Assembly: GCF_001583695.1 (NCBI RefSeq)
Contig: NZ_LOBC01000013.1
Location: 56,078-120,077, forward strand
Source: Bacillus wiedmannii
Lineage (GTDB): Bacteria > Bacillota > Bacilli > Bacillales > Bacillaceae_G
Direction: 5' to 3'
DNA: 64,000 nucleotides
Shown piece by piece: positions 17,309 through 25,601 of the stretch. The notes under the pieces were generated by a model, which was not told where the DNA came from, did no database searches, and saw nothing but the letters and a program-made list of their open reading frames with translations. Every line of letters starts with the position of its first letter. Position 1 is the first letter of the stretch. A program made the translations under genes and the position numbers.

Positions 17309-17321
17309 TTGGCGGTTTTTG
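17294..17321 (+). terminator. kamR terminator
   Basis: Nine-bp stem AAAACCGCC/GGCGGTTTT with a T-run. The left arm overlaps the last codons of kamR. Confidence 0.85.
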
Positions 17322-17465
17322 TGTGTTTGCACCAATAAAAGCGTGTTTACATATATAAAAAGTAATGAATATGATAGTATGTATGGATTTCATACAGTGC
17401 TTACAAATATTTTTTTTGTTTATGTAATAGCGTTCTCCGTACATTTACTTATCAATAATGTAGAG

Positions 17466-17482
17466 TTGGCATAACTATTGCT
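17466..17482 (+). promoter_or_regulatory. Sigma-54 (-24/-12) promoter of kamA
   Basis: TTGGCATAACTATTGCT has the invariant GG and GC exactly 10 bp apart and near-consensus flanks (consensus TTGGCACNNNNNTTGCW). It lies 38 bp upstream of the kamA start, directly after the sigma-54 activator gene. Confidence 0.85.
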
Positions 17483-17519
17483 TATATAAAGGATGAGCGT
17501 ATAAAAAGGGGGAATAGCA

Positions 17520-18941
17520 ATGTTACATGATGTATACAAACCAAATCGTCACTGGAAGGATATCGAGTTGTGGAAGGATGTTACTGAAGAGCAATGGAAT
17601 GACTGGGTTTGGCAATTAACGAATACGATCAAAACTTTGGATGACTTAAAGAAAGTGATTAATTTAATACCTGAAGAAGAAGAAGGCGTTAAAATTTCAA
17701 CAAAAACGATCCCGTTAAATATTACACCGTACTATGCTTGGTTAATGAATCCTGATGACCCACGCTGTCCGATTCGGATGCAATCTGTACCGATCTCGGA
17801 AGAGTTATATAAAACAAAATATGATTTAGAAGATCCGCTTCATGAAGATGAAGATTCACCAGTTCCAGGGCTAACACATCGTTATCCAGACCGCGTATTG
17901 TTCTTAGTAACGAATCAATGTTCTATGTATTGTCGTTATTGTACGCGCCGTCGTTTTAGTGGACAAATTGGAATGGGTGTGCCGAAGAAACAATTAGATG
18001 ATGCAATTGGTTACATTCGTGATACACCACAAGTACGAGATGTATTAATTTCTGGTGGTGACGGTCTTCTTATTAACGATAAAATTTTAGAATATGTATT
18101 AAAAAATTTACGAGAGATTCCGCATGTCGAGATTATTCGTATCGGAACGAGAGCGCCGGTAGTATTCCCGCAGCGTATTACAGAAAACTTATGTAACATT
18201 ATTAAAAAATACCATCCAGTATGGTTAAATACACATTTCAATACTTCTATTGAAATTACAGAGGAATCGAAAAAAGCATGTGAAATGCTAGCAAATGCTG
18301 GTGTTCCAATTGGAAACCAAGCAGTAATTTTAGCTGGTATTAACGACAGCGTTCCAATTATGAAAAAACTTATGCATGACTTAGTAAAAATCCGTGTACG
18401 CCCATACTACATTTATCAATGTGACTTATCTGAAGGTATTGGTCATTTCCGTGCACCAGTATCTAAAGGTCTTGAAATTATTGAAGGTTTACGCGGTCAT
18501 ACATCTGGTTATGCGGTTCCAACATTCGTTGTAGATGCACCAGGAGGCGGCGGAAAAATTGCGCTTCAACCAAACTATTTAATTTCGCAAAGTGCAGATA
18601 AAGTTGTGCTTCGTAACTTTGAAGGTGTTATTACAACGTATCCAGAGCCAGAGAGCTATATCCCAGGAAGAGCAGAAGGGTACTTTAAGGAAATCTATCC
18701 AAACTACGAAGAAAAACGTTCAGATGTTGGTATCGCAGGTCTTATGAGTGATAAGAAATTTAACCTTGTTCCAGACGACTTACAGCGTATGAGCCGTCGT
18801 AAAGACTATGAAGATAATGACACTCATGCATCACTAAAAGATAAACGTGATAAGCGTGATCAACTTAAAGATAAAAAGTATCAATCGCAAATGGCTAAAT
18901 TAGAAGAAAACGACAAAAAAAATGAGGGTGATGCAGTATGA
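17520..18941 (+). CDS. kamA: Lysine 2,3-aminomutase KamA
   Basis: A 473-residue radical SAM enzyme that converts L-lysine to L-beta-lysine. The [4Fe-4S] cysteines are C134, C138 and C141 in CSMYCRYCTRRR. VLISGGDGLL is the SAM-binding Gly-rich stretch, and Lys346 in DAPGGGGK is the expected PLP-binding residue. The C-terminus is highly charged (KDKRDKRDQLKDKK). The start follows AAAGGGGGAATAGCA. It is driven by the sigma-54 promoter just upstream and overlaps yokU by ATGA. Beta-lysine feeds YodP or the YodTSRQ genes. Confidence 0.95.
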   Translation: MLHDVYKPNRHWKDIELWKDVTEEQWNDWVWQLTNTIKTLDDLKKVINLIPEEEEGVKISTKTIPLNITPYYAWLMNPDDPRCPIRMQSVPISEELYKTKYDLEDPLHEDEDSPVPGLTHRYPDRVLFLVTNQCSMYCRYCTRRRFSGQIGMGVPKKQLDDAIGYIRDTPQVRDVLISGGDGLLINDKILEYVLKNLREIPHVEIIRIGTRAPVVFPQRITENLCNIIKKYHPVWLNTHFNTSIEITEESKKACEMLANAGVPIGNQAVILAGINDSVPIMKKLMHDLVKIRVRPYYIYQCDLSEGIGHFRAPVSKGLEIIEGLRGHTSGYAVPTFVVDAPGGGGKIALQPNYLISQSADKVVLRNFEGVITTYPEPESYIPGRAEGYFKEIYPNYEEKRSDVGIAGLMSDKKFNLVPDDLQRMSRRKDYEDNDTHASLKDKRDKRDQLKDKKYQSQMAKLEENDKKNEGDAV

Positions 18942-19210
18942 ATTGTATGTGGTGTGACAGTACAGAAGCGAAAGAAAGCTTGAATACTGTATATTGGGAA
19001 TTACCAGATGGTACGAAAGCCATTGAAATCCAAGAGACACCATGCATTTCTTGTTCCTCATGTGGTATGGACTATCAAGCAGATCAAACAGTGAAAGAAA
19101 TAGAAGATCAATTGTTTCTAATTTATACGAAAGATTTACCAAAACAACTAACATATGAAGAATTAATGGGAAGACCACGTCTATTAAAAAGAAATTATTT
19201 CGACTTTTAA
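18938..19210 (+). CDS. yokU: YokU family zinc-ribbon protein
   Basis: A 90-residue protein. Two CxxC pairs (CMWC at the N-terminus, CSSC near residue 47) make a zinc ribbon like that of YgiT/MqsA-type proteins. The C-terminal half, with TYEELMGRPRLLKRNY, does not contain the MqsA helix-turn-helix. It is translationally coupled to kamA and conserved next to it in Bacillus, which suggests a role with the aminomutase, but none is established. Confidence 0.82.
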   Translation: MNCMWCDSTEAKESLNTVYWELPDGTKAIEIQETPCISCSSCGMDYQADQTVKEIEDQLFLIYTKDLPKQLTYEELMGRPRLLKRNYFDF

Positions 19211-19232
19211 CCAGCTTTTATGCTGGTTTTTT
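19209..19232 (+). terminator. Terminator of kamA-yokU
   Basis: Stem AACCAGC/GCTGGTT and a T-run, overlapping the yokU stop. Confidence 0.85.
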
Positions 19233-19282
19233 TCTTTTTTGCCTTGTATAATGTATCCAAGTTAGAAAGGCAGGGAATATTT

Positions 19283-19498
19283 TTGAAAAAGACATTTTAC
19301 CACTATATGATGAAGCATCGTGCAGCTTTATTTAGTAATGAAGTATCGAATTTAGCAGAAGCAATGTATGATGATTTAAGCTTTCCAAAGCAATCTGAAG
19401 ATTATGATGAAATTAGTTCATACTTAGAGTTAAGTGGATTGCTAGAAAGTATGTCTATATTTGATGAAGCTTGGGATTTATACATACAAGAGAGATAA
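19283..19498 (+). CDS. yozE: YozE family protein (UPF0346)
   Basis: A 71-residue protein recognised as YozE by KTFYHYMMKHR, then FPKQSEDYDEISSYLELS and DEAWDLY. The family is a small helical SAM-like fold of unknown function. TTG 19283 follows AAAGGCAGGGA; the frame upstream is hydrophobic read-through of the terminator and is rejected. Its place beside yokU matches B. subtilis. Confidence 0.85.
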   Translation: MKKTFYHYMMKHRAALFSNEVSNLAEAMYDDLSFPKQSEDYDEISSYLELSGLLESMSIFDEAWDLYIQER

Positions 19499-19522
19499 GA
19501 ACTATATGAATTTTTTGACGTG

Positions 19523-19550
19523 AAGCTAGTCTATTTGCTAGCTTTTTTTT
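19523..19550 (+). terminator. yozE terminator
   Basis: Seven-bp stem AAGCTAG/CTAGCTT with an 8-base loop and a T-run. Confidence 0.75.
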
Positions 19551-19688
19551 ACGTTGTAAATAATTTTTTTATACGGTGATATTTTTTATTGAAAAAATTT
19601 ATGAATATACGCTTCTGTGATAAGCGTTTTTATGTAGGTTGCATATACTGTTATCAAAATCACGACGTCAAAAAAAGGAGAGATATAG

Positions 19689-20351
19689 ATGGCGAGAAAA
19701 AAGCAACCTAAATATAACGTAGGGGACATAGTCGTGATTACGCTATATGGAACCGTTGGTAAAATCACAAATATGAAGGTTTTAGATGGAGTTTACGTTT
19801 ACGAAGTCAATAATCACGATGGGTTTTACGTAGAGCAAACGTTGCAGCACGTTTCAGAGCAAGATATGAAAAAAGGTGAAACTGAGTGGATTGAATTAAA
19901 CTATAATTTCACATTTGGTGATCTCGTGCAAGTAACAGGATATGATAAAGATGTGTTTCGTATTGTTGGTTTTCGTACAGAAGTATGGAGATATAAAAAT
20001 GACGCATGGGAAGATACTATATACGAATTGTCACGAATTACGGATGGTGAATGGTTAGAAGCGGATGAATCAGATTTAACGTTACTTGCTAATGCTCAAA
20101 CGGCAAATGCAATTTTGAAGAAAATGAAACAAGATAAAGCTGGTATGAATAAATTAGATTTAGGGAAATTAAAGTCAATTAACAACTCAAAAAAAGTGAG
20201 TGTTAAGACAAATCGTCAAGAGATCATTGATGGATTACTTGATATTTATAACGATTATCAATTGTTATTCGATACATTTAAAGATGAAGAATACAAAATT
20301 GTTATGGATGTTGTTCATAATTATTTAGTTAAATTGACAGAGAAAAAATAG
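19689..20351 (+). CDS. yodN: YodN-like conserved protein
   Basis: A 220-residue soluble protein. Two short SH3-like beta segments open with KYNVGDIVVITLYGTVG and FTFGDLVQVTGYDKDVF. A basic linker follows, then a helical C-terminus (IIDGLLDIYNDYQLLFD). I name it by position: between yozE and yozD, as yodN is in B. subtilis. The function is unknown. The start has AAAGGAG upstream. It converges with a small membrane gene with only four bases between stop codons. Confidence 0.65.
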   Translation: MARKKQPKYNVGDIVVITLYGTVGKITNMKVLDGVYVYEVNNHDGFYVEQTLQHVSEQDMKKGETEWIELNYNFTFGDLVQVTGYDKDVFRIVGFRTEVWRYKNDAWEDTIYELSRITDGEWLEADESDLTLLANAQTANAILKKMKQDKAGMNKLDLGKLKSINNSKKVSVKTNRQEIIDGLLDIYNDYQLLFDTFKDEEYKIVMDVVHNYLVKLTEKK

Positions 20352-20355
20352 TTAA

Positions 20356-20523
20356 CTAGAAAGAGAGAATGAATTGAACAACAACATATGCAGTATAAGG
20401 TATGCCTACAATTATTAAAAAAATAAAAAGCCATTTAATAAGAGAGTCTGCCCATTGATCTTCATGCATGAACTCTTCTTTTGTTTGCCCTACTTCTTGT
20501 TCTACCTCATATTGGTATTCCAT
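20356..20523 (-). CDS. Small membrane protein, 55 aa
   Basis: The N-terminus is acidic (MEYQYEVEQEVGQTKEEF) and the C-terminus is one transmembrane helix (LFIFLIIVGIPYTAYVVV). ATG 20523 lies eight bases from AAGGGGG; the frame extends further upstream without a ribosome site. Not recognised. Confidence 0.65.
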   Translation of the reverse strand: MEYQYEVEQEVGQTKEEFMHEDQWADSLIKWLFIFLIIVGIPYTAYVVVQFILSF

Positions 20524-20614
20524 AATTAAATCCCCCTTTTTGATAGCTTGTACTACCATCGTATGCATCTCGTCCAAAGGATATGACCTATAAAAAAAGA
20601 AAAACTATTTTTCT

Positions 20615-20645
20615 AATCTCATATACATAATTTTGAGATTTTTTC
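20615..20645 (+). terminator. Terminator-like hairpin before yozD
   Basis: Stem AATCTCA/TGAGATT with a T-run on the plus strand, 14 bases before the yozD ribosome site. It probably stops yodN read-through. Confidence 0.55.
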
Positions 20646-20673
20646 ATAAAACAGAAATAAAGGAGTGATGCTC

Positions 20674-20853
20674 ATGAAGGAAATTGAGGTCGTAATTGAT
20701 ACGGAAGAGATTGCGGAGTTTTTTTATGAGCAACTAATTGAAAGAGGGTACGTCCCAAAACGAGAAGAAATTGAAGATCTCGCAGATATTACATTCGAGT
20801 ATTTATTAGAGAAATGTATGATTGATGAAGTTTTTGATGAAGAGGATGAGTGA
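20674..20853 (+). CDS. yozD: YozD family protein
   Basis: A 59-residue acidic protein (KEIEVVIDTEEIAEFF, VPKREEIEDLADITFEYL) recognised as YozD by sequence and by place beside yodN. The function is unknown. ATG 20674 is eight bases after AAAGGAG. A terminator follows directly. Confidence 0.8.
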   Translation: MKEIEVVIDTEEIAEFFYEQLIERGYVPKREEIEDLADITFEYLLEKCMIDEVFDEEDE

Positions 20854-20857
20854 AAGT

Positions 20858-20885
20858 AACGGCGGGCTTAACTCGTCGTTTTTTA
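20858..20885 (+). terminator. yozD terminator
   Basis: Seven-bp stem AACGGCG/CGTCGTT (one wobble pair) and a T-run. Confidence 0.65.
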
Positions 20886-20963
20886 CTCTTTACAAACTTG
20901 TCACAAATAAAGTCAGAAATTATTGGTATAATTAAAAGAAAATTTTACTCAAGAGGTGAAGGG

Positions 20964-21146
20964 ATGTTCAAAAAAATTATTGATTCTTTATTAGGTAGGA
21001 AAAAAAATCGTTCGTATTCTAGTAGTGATTATCGCCATAGAGGTCGCTCTTATTCAAGTAGCGATTATAAACGACGTTCATCTGGTTATGGGCATCAGCA
21101 TTATAAAAGAAAACGTAAAAGTCGTAGCTTCTTTTCAAGTAGCTGA
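20964..21146 (+). CDS. Basic Ser/Tyr-repeat peptide preceding a protein kinase, 60 aa
   Basis: The N-terminus MFKKIIDSLLGRKK is an amphipathic helix. Two near-identical RSYSSSDY units follow within a very basic region (HRGRSYSSSDYKRRSS), and the tail is KRKRKSRSFFSSS. ATG 20964 follows GAGGTGA; the frame opens further upstream without a ribosome site. The stop overlaps the kinase start (TGATG). The composition suits a membrane- or nucleic-acid-associated phosphorylation target, which is inference. Confidence 0.7.
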   Translation: MFKKIIDSLLGRKKNRSYSSSDYRHRGRSYSSSDYKRRSSGYGHQHYKRKRKSRSFFSSS

Positions 21147-21967
21147 TGAAATGGCGTCGTATACTAGCTTTATTTGATAGACCACTGCGAAAAAATACAA
21201 TCGTTGCAGAACGTTATAAAATTGAATCAGTAATTGGAATGGGCAGTTATGGGGTTACATATGTCGTTAATGACTTACAAATAAATAGATATAAAGTCTT
21301 AAAACAATTAAGACAGAGTAAACAAAGATATGAGTCTGGTAGAAAATCATTTGAACAAGAGAAAATGATTTTACAAACATTAAATCATCATGCAATTCCT
21401 AGTTTATATGATCATTTCGTATGGGAGAAAAAAAGCTTTTTCGTGATGGAATATATGCCTGGTAAAAATTTCGAAGATTATATTTTCTTAGATGGGCATG
21501 CATATACAGAACGTGAAGTTTTTAAAATTTTATATGAAATATTAGAAATTGTATCGGTGTTTCATAGTAAAGGTATTATTCACCGAGATTTACGTATTCC
21601 GAATATATTAATGAAAGAAAATCGAATTAGTATTATTGATTTTGGTTTGGCTAAATTGAAGGGTGAGGGTGATGAACGAGCTACAACTTATGAAGGTGAA
21701 CAAGCTATGATGCGAGAAGTTCACTTTCGTAGCGATTTTTATGCGCTTGGTCATTTCTCGTTATTTTTATTATATGCAGGCTATGAATCTAATGAAAAAC
21801 ATGAAAAACCATGGTATGACGAATTAACTTTGGAAAATTATAACCGTGAAATGCTTATGCGAATGTTACAAATAAAAACGCCGTACTATGAGAATGTACA
21901 AGATTTAAAAAAAGATATAGCTTTTGCTTTAGAAAGGATGGAGGTTCCATGTTTCAAAAGTTTTTAG
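21146..21967 (+). CDS. Serine/threonine protein kinase
   Basis: A 273-residue Hanks-type kinase domain without a transmembrane or PASTA segment. It has IGMGSYGVTYVV (Gly-rich loop), YKVLKQL (ATP-site Lys), FVMEYMPGKNFEDYI (hinge), the catalytic loop HRDLRIPN and IIDFGLAKL (DFG). The loop has Arg where HRDLKxxN kinases have Lys. The start overlaps the preceding peptide gene and the end overlaps spo0M by 19 bp, so the three are one translational unit. Substrates are not known; the two neighbours are the obvious candidates. Confidence 0.82.
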   Translation: MKWRRILALFDRPLRKNTIVAERYKIESVIGMGSYGVTYVVNDLQINRYKVLKQLRQSKQRYESGRKSFEQEKMILQTLNHHAIPSLYDHFVWEKKSFFVMEYMPGKNFEDYIFLDGHAYTEREVFKILYEILEIVSVFHSKGIIHRDLRIPNILMKENRISIIDFGLAKLKGEGDERATTYEGEQAMMREVHFRSDFYALGHFSLFLLYAGYESNEKHEKPWYDELTLENYNREMLMRMLQIKTPYYENVQDLKKDIAFALERMEVPCFKSF

Positions 21968-22704
21968 CAAGTGTTGGTATTGGTAATGCAAAAGTAGATA
22001 CAGTTCTTGAAAAAGATGAGTATATTGTTGGAGAAGAAATACTAGGGAAGGTTCATATAACTGGTGGTTCAGTTAGCCAACAAATTGAAAGCATTTACTT
22101 AACGTTATCGACGTCGTATGTACGAGAAGTGGATGATAAAAAAGTAACAGCAACATATGATTTAGAGCGAGTTCGTTTAACAGAACCTTTTTCTGTTGAG
22201 CCGAATGAAAAAAAAGAAATTCCATTTTCATTTATAATGCCAGTTGAAACGCCGCTTACACTTGGAATGAAAACCGTTTGGGTGCATACAGGTCTTGATA
22301 TTAAACGCAGTATAGATCCAAGTGATCGTGATTACATTCAAGTGTTGCCTAATGCACTATTAAATAGTGTGTTAGAGAGTGTAAATCAATTAGGTTTTAA
22401 AGCGCGCCATATAGAATGTGAAGAATTACCGTATCGATTACGTAAGCAAGTTCCGTTTGCACAAGAATTTGAGTTTGTTCCTGTTTCCGGAGAGTATTAT
22501 GGGAAATTAGATGAACTAGAATTATTAATCTTACCAAGCGCTTACGATCGCTTAGAAATTATTATGGAAGTAGACAGAAAATCTCGCGGATTAGCAGGTT
22601 TATTTGCGGAAGCGCTTGATCTTGACGAGAAAGTGGTTCGCTTTACAGTAACGAACGAAGATATTCCAACAATGCAAGAAAAAATTAACAATTATATTTT
22701 TTAA
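21949..22704 (+). CDS. spo0M: Sporulation-control protein Spo0M
   Basis: A 251-residue arrestin-fold protein with GNAKVDTVLEKDEYIVGE at the N-terminus, then IESIYLTLSTSYVREVDD, and GMKTVWVHTGLDI in the middle. In B. subtilis Spo0M is cytosolic, affects sporulation and interacts with cell-division components. The ribosome site AAAGGATGGAGG lies inside the kinase gene. The 19-bp overlap ties its production to that of the kinase. Confidence 0.9.
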   Translation: MFQKFLASVGIGNAKVDTVLEKDEYIVGEEILGKVHITGGSVSQQIESIYLTLSTSYVREVDDKKVTATYDLERVRLTEPFSVEPNEKKEIPFSFIMPVETPLTLGMKTVWVHTGLDIKRSIDPSDRDYIQVLPNALLNSVLESVNQLGFKARHIECEELPYRLRKQVPFAQEFEFVPVSGEYYGKLDELELLILPSAYDRLEIIMEVDRKSRGLAGLFAEALDLDEKVVRFTVTNEDIPTMQEKINNYIF

Positions 22705-22707
22705 TAA

Positions 22708-22769
22708 ACTATGCATAAAAAAGAGATGGAGAGGAAAACTAAAACAACCGCTCCATTTTTTTGCATAGT
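22708..22769 (+). terminator. spo0M terminator within a longer inverted repeat
   Basis: GATGGAG/CTCCAT stem followed by seven Ts, nested in outer arms ACTATGCA/TGCATAGT. The outer right arm reaches the leader of the next gene. Confidence 0.7.
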
Positions 22770-22781
22770 GAGGTTATGTAT

Positions 22782-23417
22782 GTGAAACGATATCGACATT
22801 TATACTTGTTAAGTTTTACGCTACTCATTTGTTTTGTCGTATTATCACTTTCGTATCATACCGCTTGTATTGAGAAATTTGACAATATAGTCGCGCATTT
22901 TATTCAAAGCTTTCGAAACGATTACTTGACAGCCTACTTTACTTGGGTGTCTTTTATCGGTTCCAAAAGAATATATTTTCCGTTACTCATCATTCTTGTA
23001 ATGTATTTTCTCGTTAGAAAAAAGTTGCTTAGTGCATTACTTCTAACAATTAATTATTATGGATCTCGTTATTTAAACAGTATGCTTAAACTATGGTACG
23101 AACGAGCAAGACCTGATGTAACGCAGCTTGTTACTGCAACTGGATATAGTTTTCCGAGCGGTCATACGATGAATGCTACTGCTTTTTTAGGATTTATTGC
23201 ATACGTCACAATTACAGAAGAACGTATTACATTGCATAAAAAATTGTTGATTATTTTTATAGCGAGCTTTGTTGTATTATCTATTTCAGTTAGCCGAATA
23301 TATCTTGGCGTTCACTATCCATCTGACATATTAGCAGGATGGGCAGCTGGCGGTAGCTGGCTCGTTTTATGTGTTATATTTCATAAAGCGTTCATTAAAA
23401 AAGAACCTATGTCATAA
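22782..23417 (+). CDS. PAP2-family phosphatase (YodM-like)
   Basis: A 211-residue integral membrane protein with five or six hydrophobic segments. It has the three PAP2 motifs: KLWYERARP, PSGH (in SFPSGHTMNAT) and SRIYLGVHYPSD. Such enzymes dephosphorylate lipid phosphates such as undecaprenyl pyrophosphate or phosphatidylglycerophosphate. In B. subtilis yodM lies in the same neighbourhood. GTG 22782 is seven bases after GAGGT; ATG 22776 is only one or two bases from it. Confidence 0.85.
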   Translation: MKRYRHLYLLSFTLLICFVVLSLSYHTACIEKFDNIVAHFIQSFRNDYLTAYFTWVSFIGSKRIYFPLLIILVMYFLVRKKLLSALLLTINYYGSRYLNSMLKLWYERARPDVTQLVTATGYSFPSGHTMNATAFLGFIAYVTITEERITLHKKLLIIFIASFVVLSISVSRIYLGVHYPSDILAGWAAGGSWLVLCVIFHKAFIKKEPMS

Positions 23418-23430
23418 TAGGTTCTTTTTC
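23403..23430. terminator. Bidirectional terminator overlapping two convergent stops
   Basis: Stem AAGAACCTAT/ATAGGTTCTT with T-runs both ways. It includes the last codons of both the PAP2 gene and the CDF transporter gene. Confidence 0.8.
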
Positions 23431-24288
23431 CATTGGTTCAACATGAATGTGTGCATGGTAAATGCCAAACTTTTTCCGGAGCATAGCCTCGATGTTATCA
23501 GTAATACAATGACTTTCACCAACATCCATACGAGCATCTACTTCGATTGTAATATCAACGTACGTTTGATTCCCGTACATACGAGCGCGAATGTCTACGA
23601 TGTTTTCCACGCCACCAATATGTTCAATAGCACCAGCATACTCTTCCATCTTATCTGGATCGATTCCATCCGTTAACATATGAGAAGCTTCTACGAAAAT
23701 CTCCCATGCAGTTTTACAAATAATAAGGCCGACAATTAAAGCGGCAATAGGATCTAAAATAGGCATTTGGAATTGCGAACCGACAATACCTACTACTGTA
23801 CCGATACTTACGAGAGCATCTGATAAATTATCCTTTGCAGCGGCTTCTAATGATTTACTTTTTGTTCGTGCTGCAATCTTTTTCGTATATAAATATACAA
23901 AGTACATAACGACAGCAGAAAATAAGGCTACCCATGCAGCAAGTACATTAGGCGCTGCTTGTTTCGGATTAAAAAAAGATTGAATGGCGCTAATAACAAC
24001 TTCTAAACCGACCGTTGCCATAATAAAAGAAGCAACAAGTGATGCAATTTGTTCTGCGCGCGAATGCCCATAAGGATGATCTGGATCACGAGGTTTACGA
24101 GAGATTTTTAGACCAATTAATATCGCTAAAGAAGCACCGATATCCGTTAAGTTATTTAAACCGTCAGCACGTAATGCGCTAGAGAGGGTAATATAACTGA
24201 TGATGATTTTCATAGAGGATAAAAATATGTAGGCCATAATGCTGACAATCGCACCTTTATCAGCTTCTTTATGAGAAAGAGTATCCAT
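23407..24288 (-). CDS. Cation diffusion facilitator family transporter
   Basis: A 293-residue protein with six hydrophobic segments. It has the CDF metal-site signature (ALRADGLNNLTDIG, HPYGHSRAEQIASL, DNLSDALVS) and a cytosolic C-terminal domain ending in YHAHIHVEP, typical of dimeric Zn/Fe/Mn exporters. The metal cannot be assigned. ATG 24288 follows AAAGGTGA at the right spacing; a GTG three codons upstream is too close to it. The gene converges with the PAP2 gene and overlaps its 3' end by 11 bp. Confidence 0.88.
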   Translation of the reverse strand: MDTLSHKEADKGAIVSIMAYIFLSSMKIIISYITLSSALRADGLNNLTDIGASLAILIGLKISRKPRDPDHPYGHSRAEQIASLVASFIMATVGLEVVISAIQSFFNPKQAAPNVLAAWVALFSAVVMYFVYLYTKKIAARTKSKSLEAAAKDNLSDALVSIGTVVGIVGSQFQMPILDPIAALIVGLIICKTAWEIFVEASHMLTDGIDPDKMEEYAGAIEHIGGVENIVDIRARMYGNQTYVDITIEVDARMDVGESHCITDNIEAMLRKKFGIYHAHIHVEPMEKEPIMT

Positions 24289-24501
24289 TTTAATCACTCA
24301 CCTTTCTACAAGGAATTTCTTTCTATAAATAGAGTACCAAACGAAACTCGTGTGGGTCTATACAAACATTGTTGACGTTTTTTAGGTTTTTAAGAAGGGG
24401 ATAACAAAGTTTCGTGAAGGAAAAATATGTTGTAAAGTGCAAAGTTAGGGTGTGAAATTAATTGGGATTGTTTTACAATTAAAGGGTGGGAGGGTAAGAG
24501 G

Positions 24502-24912
24502 ATGAAAAAACTAATATTTTTCTTACTATGTATTGTTCTTATAATCATTGGGTGTAATTCATCAAATAACGAAAATGTGAAGGAACATAATATTTCTAAA
24601 GTATCCATATCTACTTTTAATGGATACGGTGGATTAAATGAAAATTATTTTCTAAACATGGAAGACAAACAAATAATCAATGGAATTAATAATATGTTTA
24701 ATGGCATGAAAAAACAAAAGAAAAGAGGCGAAACACCACAATACGATATACTAATTACATATGAAAATAGTGATACGAAGGGTATCCATTTATACCTCGG
24801 AGATGAAGGGGAAAGGAGTGTAATTATGTACATTGGTCATGAAGAAACTGTATACTACACTTCTGAAGAAATGACGAAACAACTACGAAAGATAATTGTG
24901 AAAAAAGATTAA
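24502..24912 (+). CDS. Putative lipoprotein
   Basis: A 136-residue protein with a lipoprotein signal peptide: MKK, a hydrophobic stretch and the lipobox IIIGC with Cys18. The mature part is polar, with a DILITYENSDTKGIHLYLG-type beta region and VYYTSEEM near the end. No domain is recognised. The start has AGAGG close upstream in a purine-rich leader. It faces the thioredoxin gene across a shared terminator. Confidence 0.7.
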   Translation: MKKLIFFLLCIVLIIIGCNSSNNENVKEHNISKVSISTFNGYGGLNENYFLNMEDKQIINGINNMFNGMKKQKKRGETPQYDILITYENSDTKGIHLYLGDEGERSVIMYIGHEETVYYTSEEMTKQLRKIIVKKD

Positions 24913-24948
24913 AACCCTCTAGAAATTATTTTTCAGAGGGTTTTAATC
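24907..24948. terminator. Bidirectional terminator between lipoprotein and thioredoxin genes
   Basis: Perfect 14-bp stem GATTAAAACCCTCT/AGAGGGTTTTAATC. Confidence 0.85.
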
Positions 24949-25263
24949 TTAGTATGCTTCTAAAAACTCAGTAACTTGCTCTTCAGTTTTTGCGTTAGCA
25001 CTATGTAAGTGGCCTAGTTTCTCACCATTTTGATATACAAGTAAACTTGGAATACCCATTACTTGATACTCTTCAGCGATACTTGGGAATTCATCTTTGT
25101 TAATAGAATACCATTCAAACTTATTGAACTCTTCCATTACATCTCCGATAAAGTTGTCCATACGCACACAATCTGGGCACCATGTAGTAAAGAACTTAAC
25201 AACTACTGGCTCCTCACTTGCGATAATGTCTTTGAATTCCTGTTCAGATTTGATTTCTTTCAT
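24949..25263 (-). CDS. Thioredoxin family protein
   Basis: A 104-residue thioredoxin fold with active site TWCPDC instead of WCGPC, plus cis-Pro VMGIPSLLVYQNG and the usual KFFTTWCPDCVRMDNF helix start. The CPDC pair suggests a redox potential different from classical thioredoxin. ATG 25263 follows AAAGGAGAAAC; the 16 upstream codons in frame are non-coding. It is cytosolic, with no signal peptide. Confidence 0.88.
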   Translation of the reverse strand: MKEIKSEQEFKDIIASEEPVVVKFFTTWCPDCVRMDNFIGDVMEEFNKFEWYSINKDEFPSIAEEYQVMGIPSLLVYQNGEKLGHLHSANAKTEEQVTEFLEAY

Positions 25264-25601
25264 GTTTTGTTTCTCCTTTTTCACTATTAATATTTTAGGT
25301 TGGAACCTCACTTTTCTTTATAAGCTTTTTCTAGGGTTGTGTCAAACTTCTGAATTGTAAGGTTACTATTATAAGTAGGATAATTTAAATTGTATTCATG
25401 ATAGCCATTGCTATAACGTTCTTTTCCTCACATATTTTTATGAGATGTTTATGAAGCGACTGAAATGTAATGTCGGATAAAACAAGCAATCTCTTTCTGG
25501 TACTTAGAGAAGGTAAACGGTGGATAATCATTACTCATAAATTTTATGAGTGAATGAAACAACAAGCAGGAAATTCAAAAAAAGATGTAGGGGATGCATG
25601 T

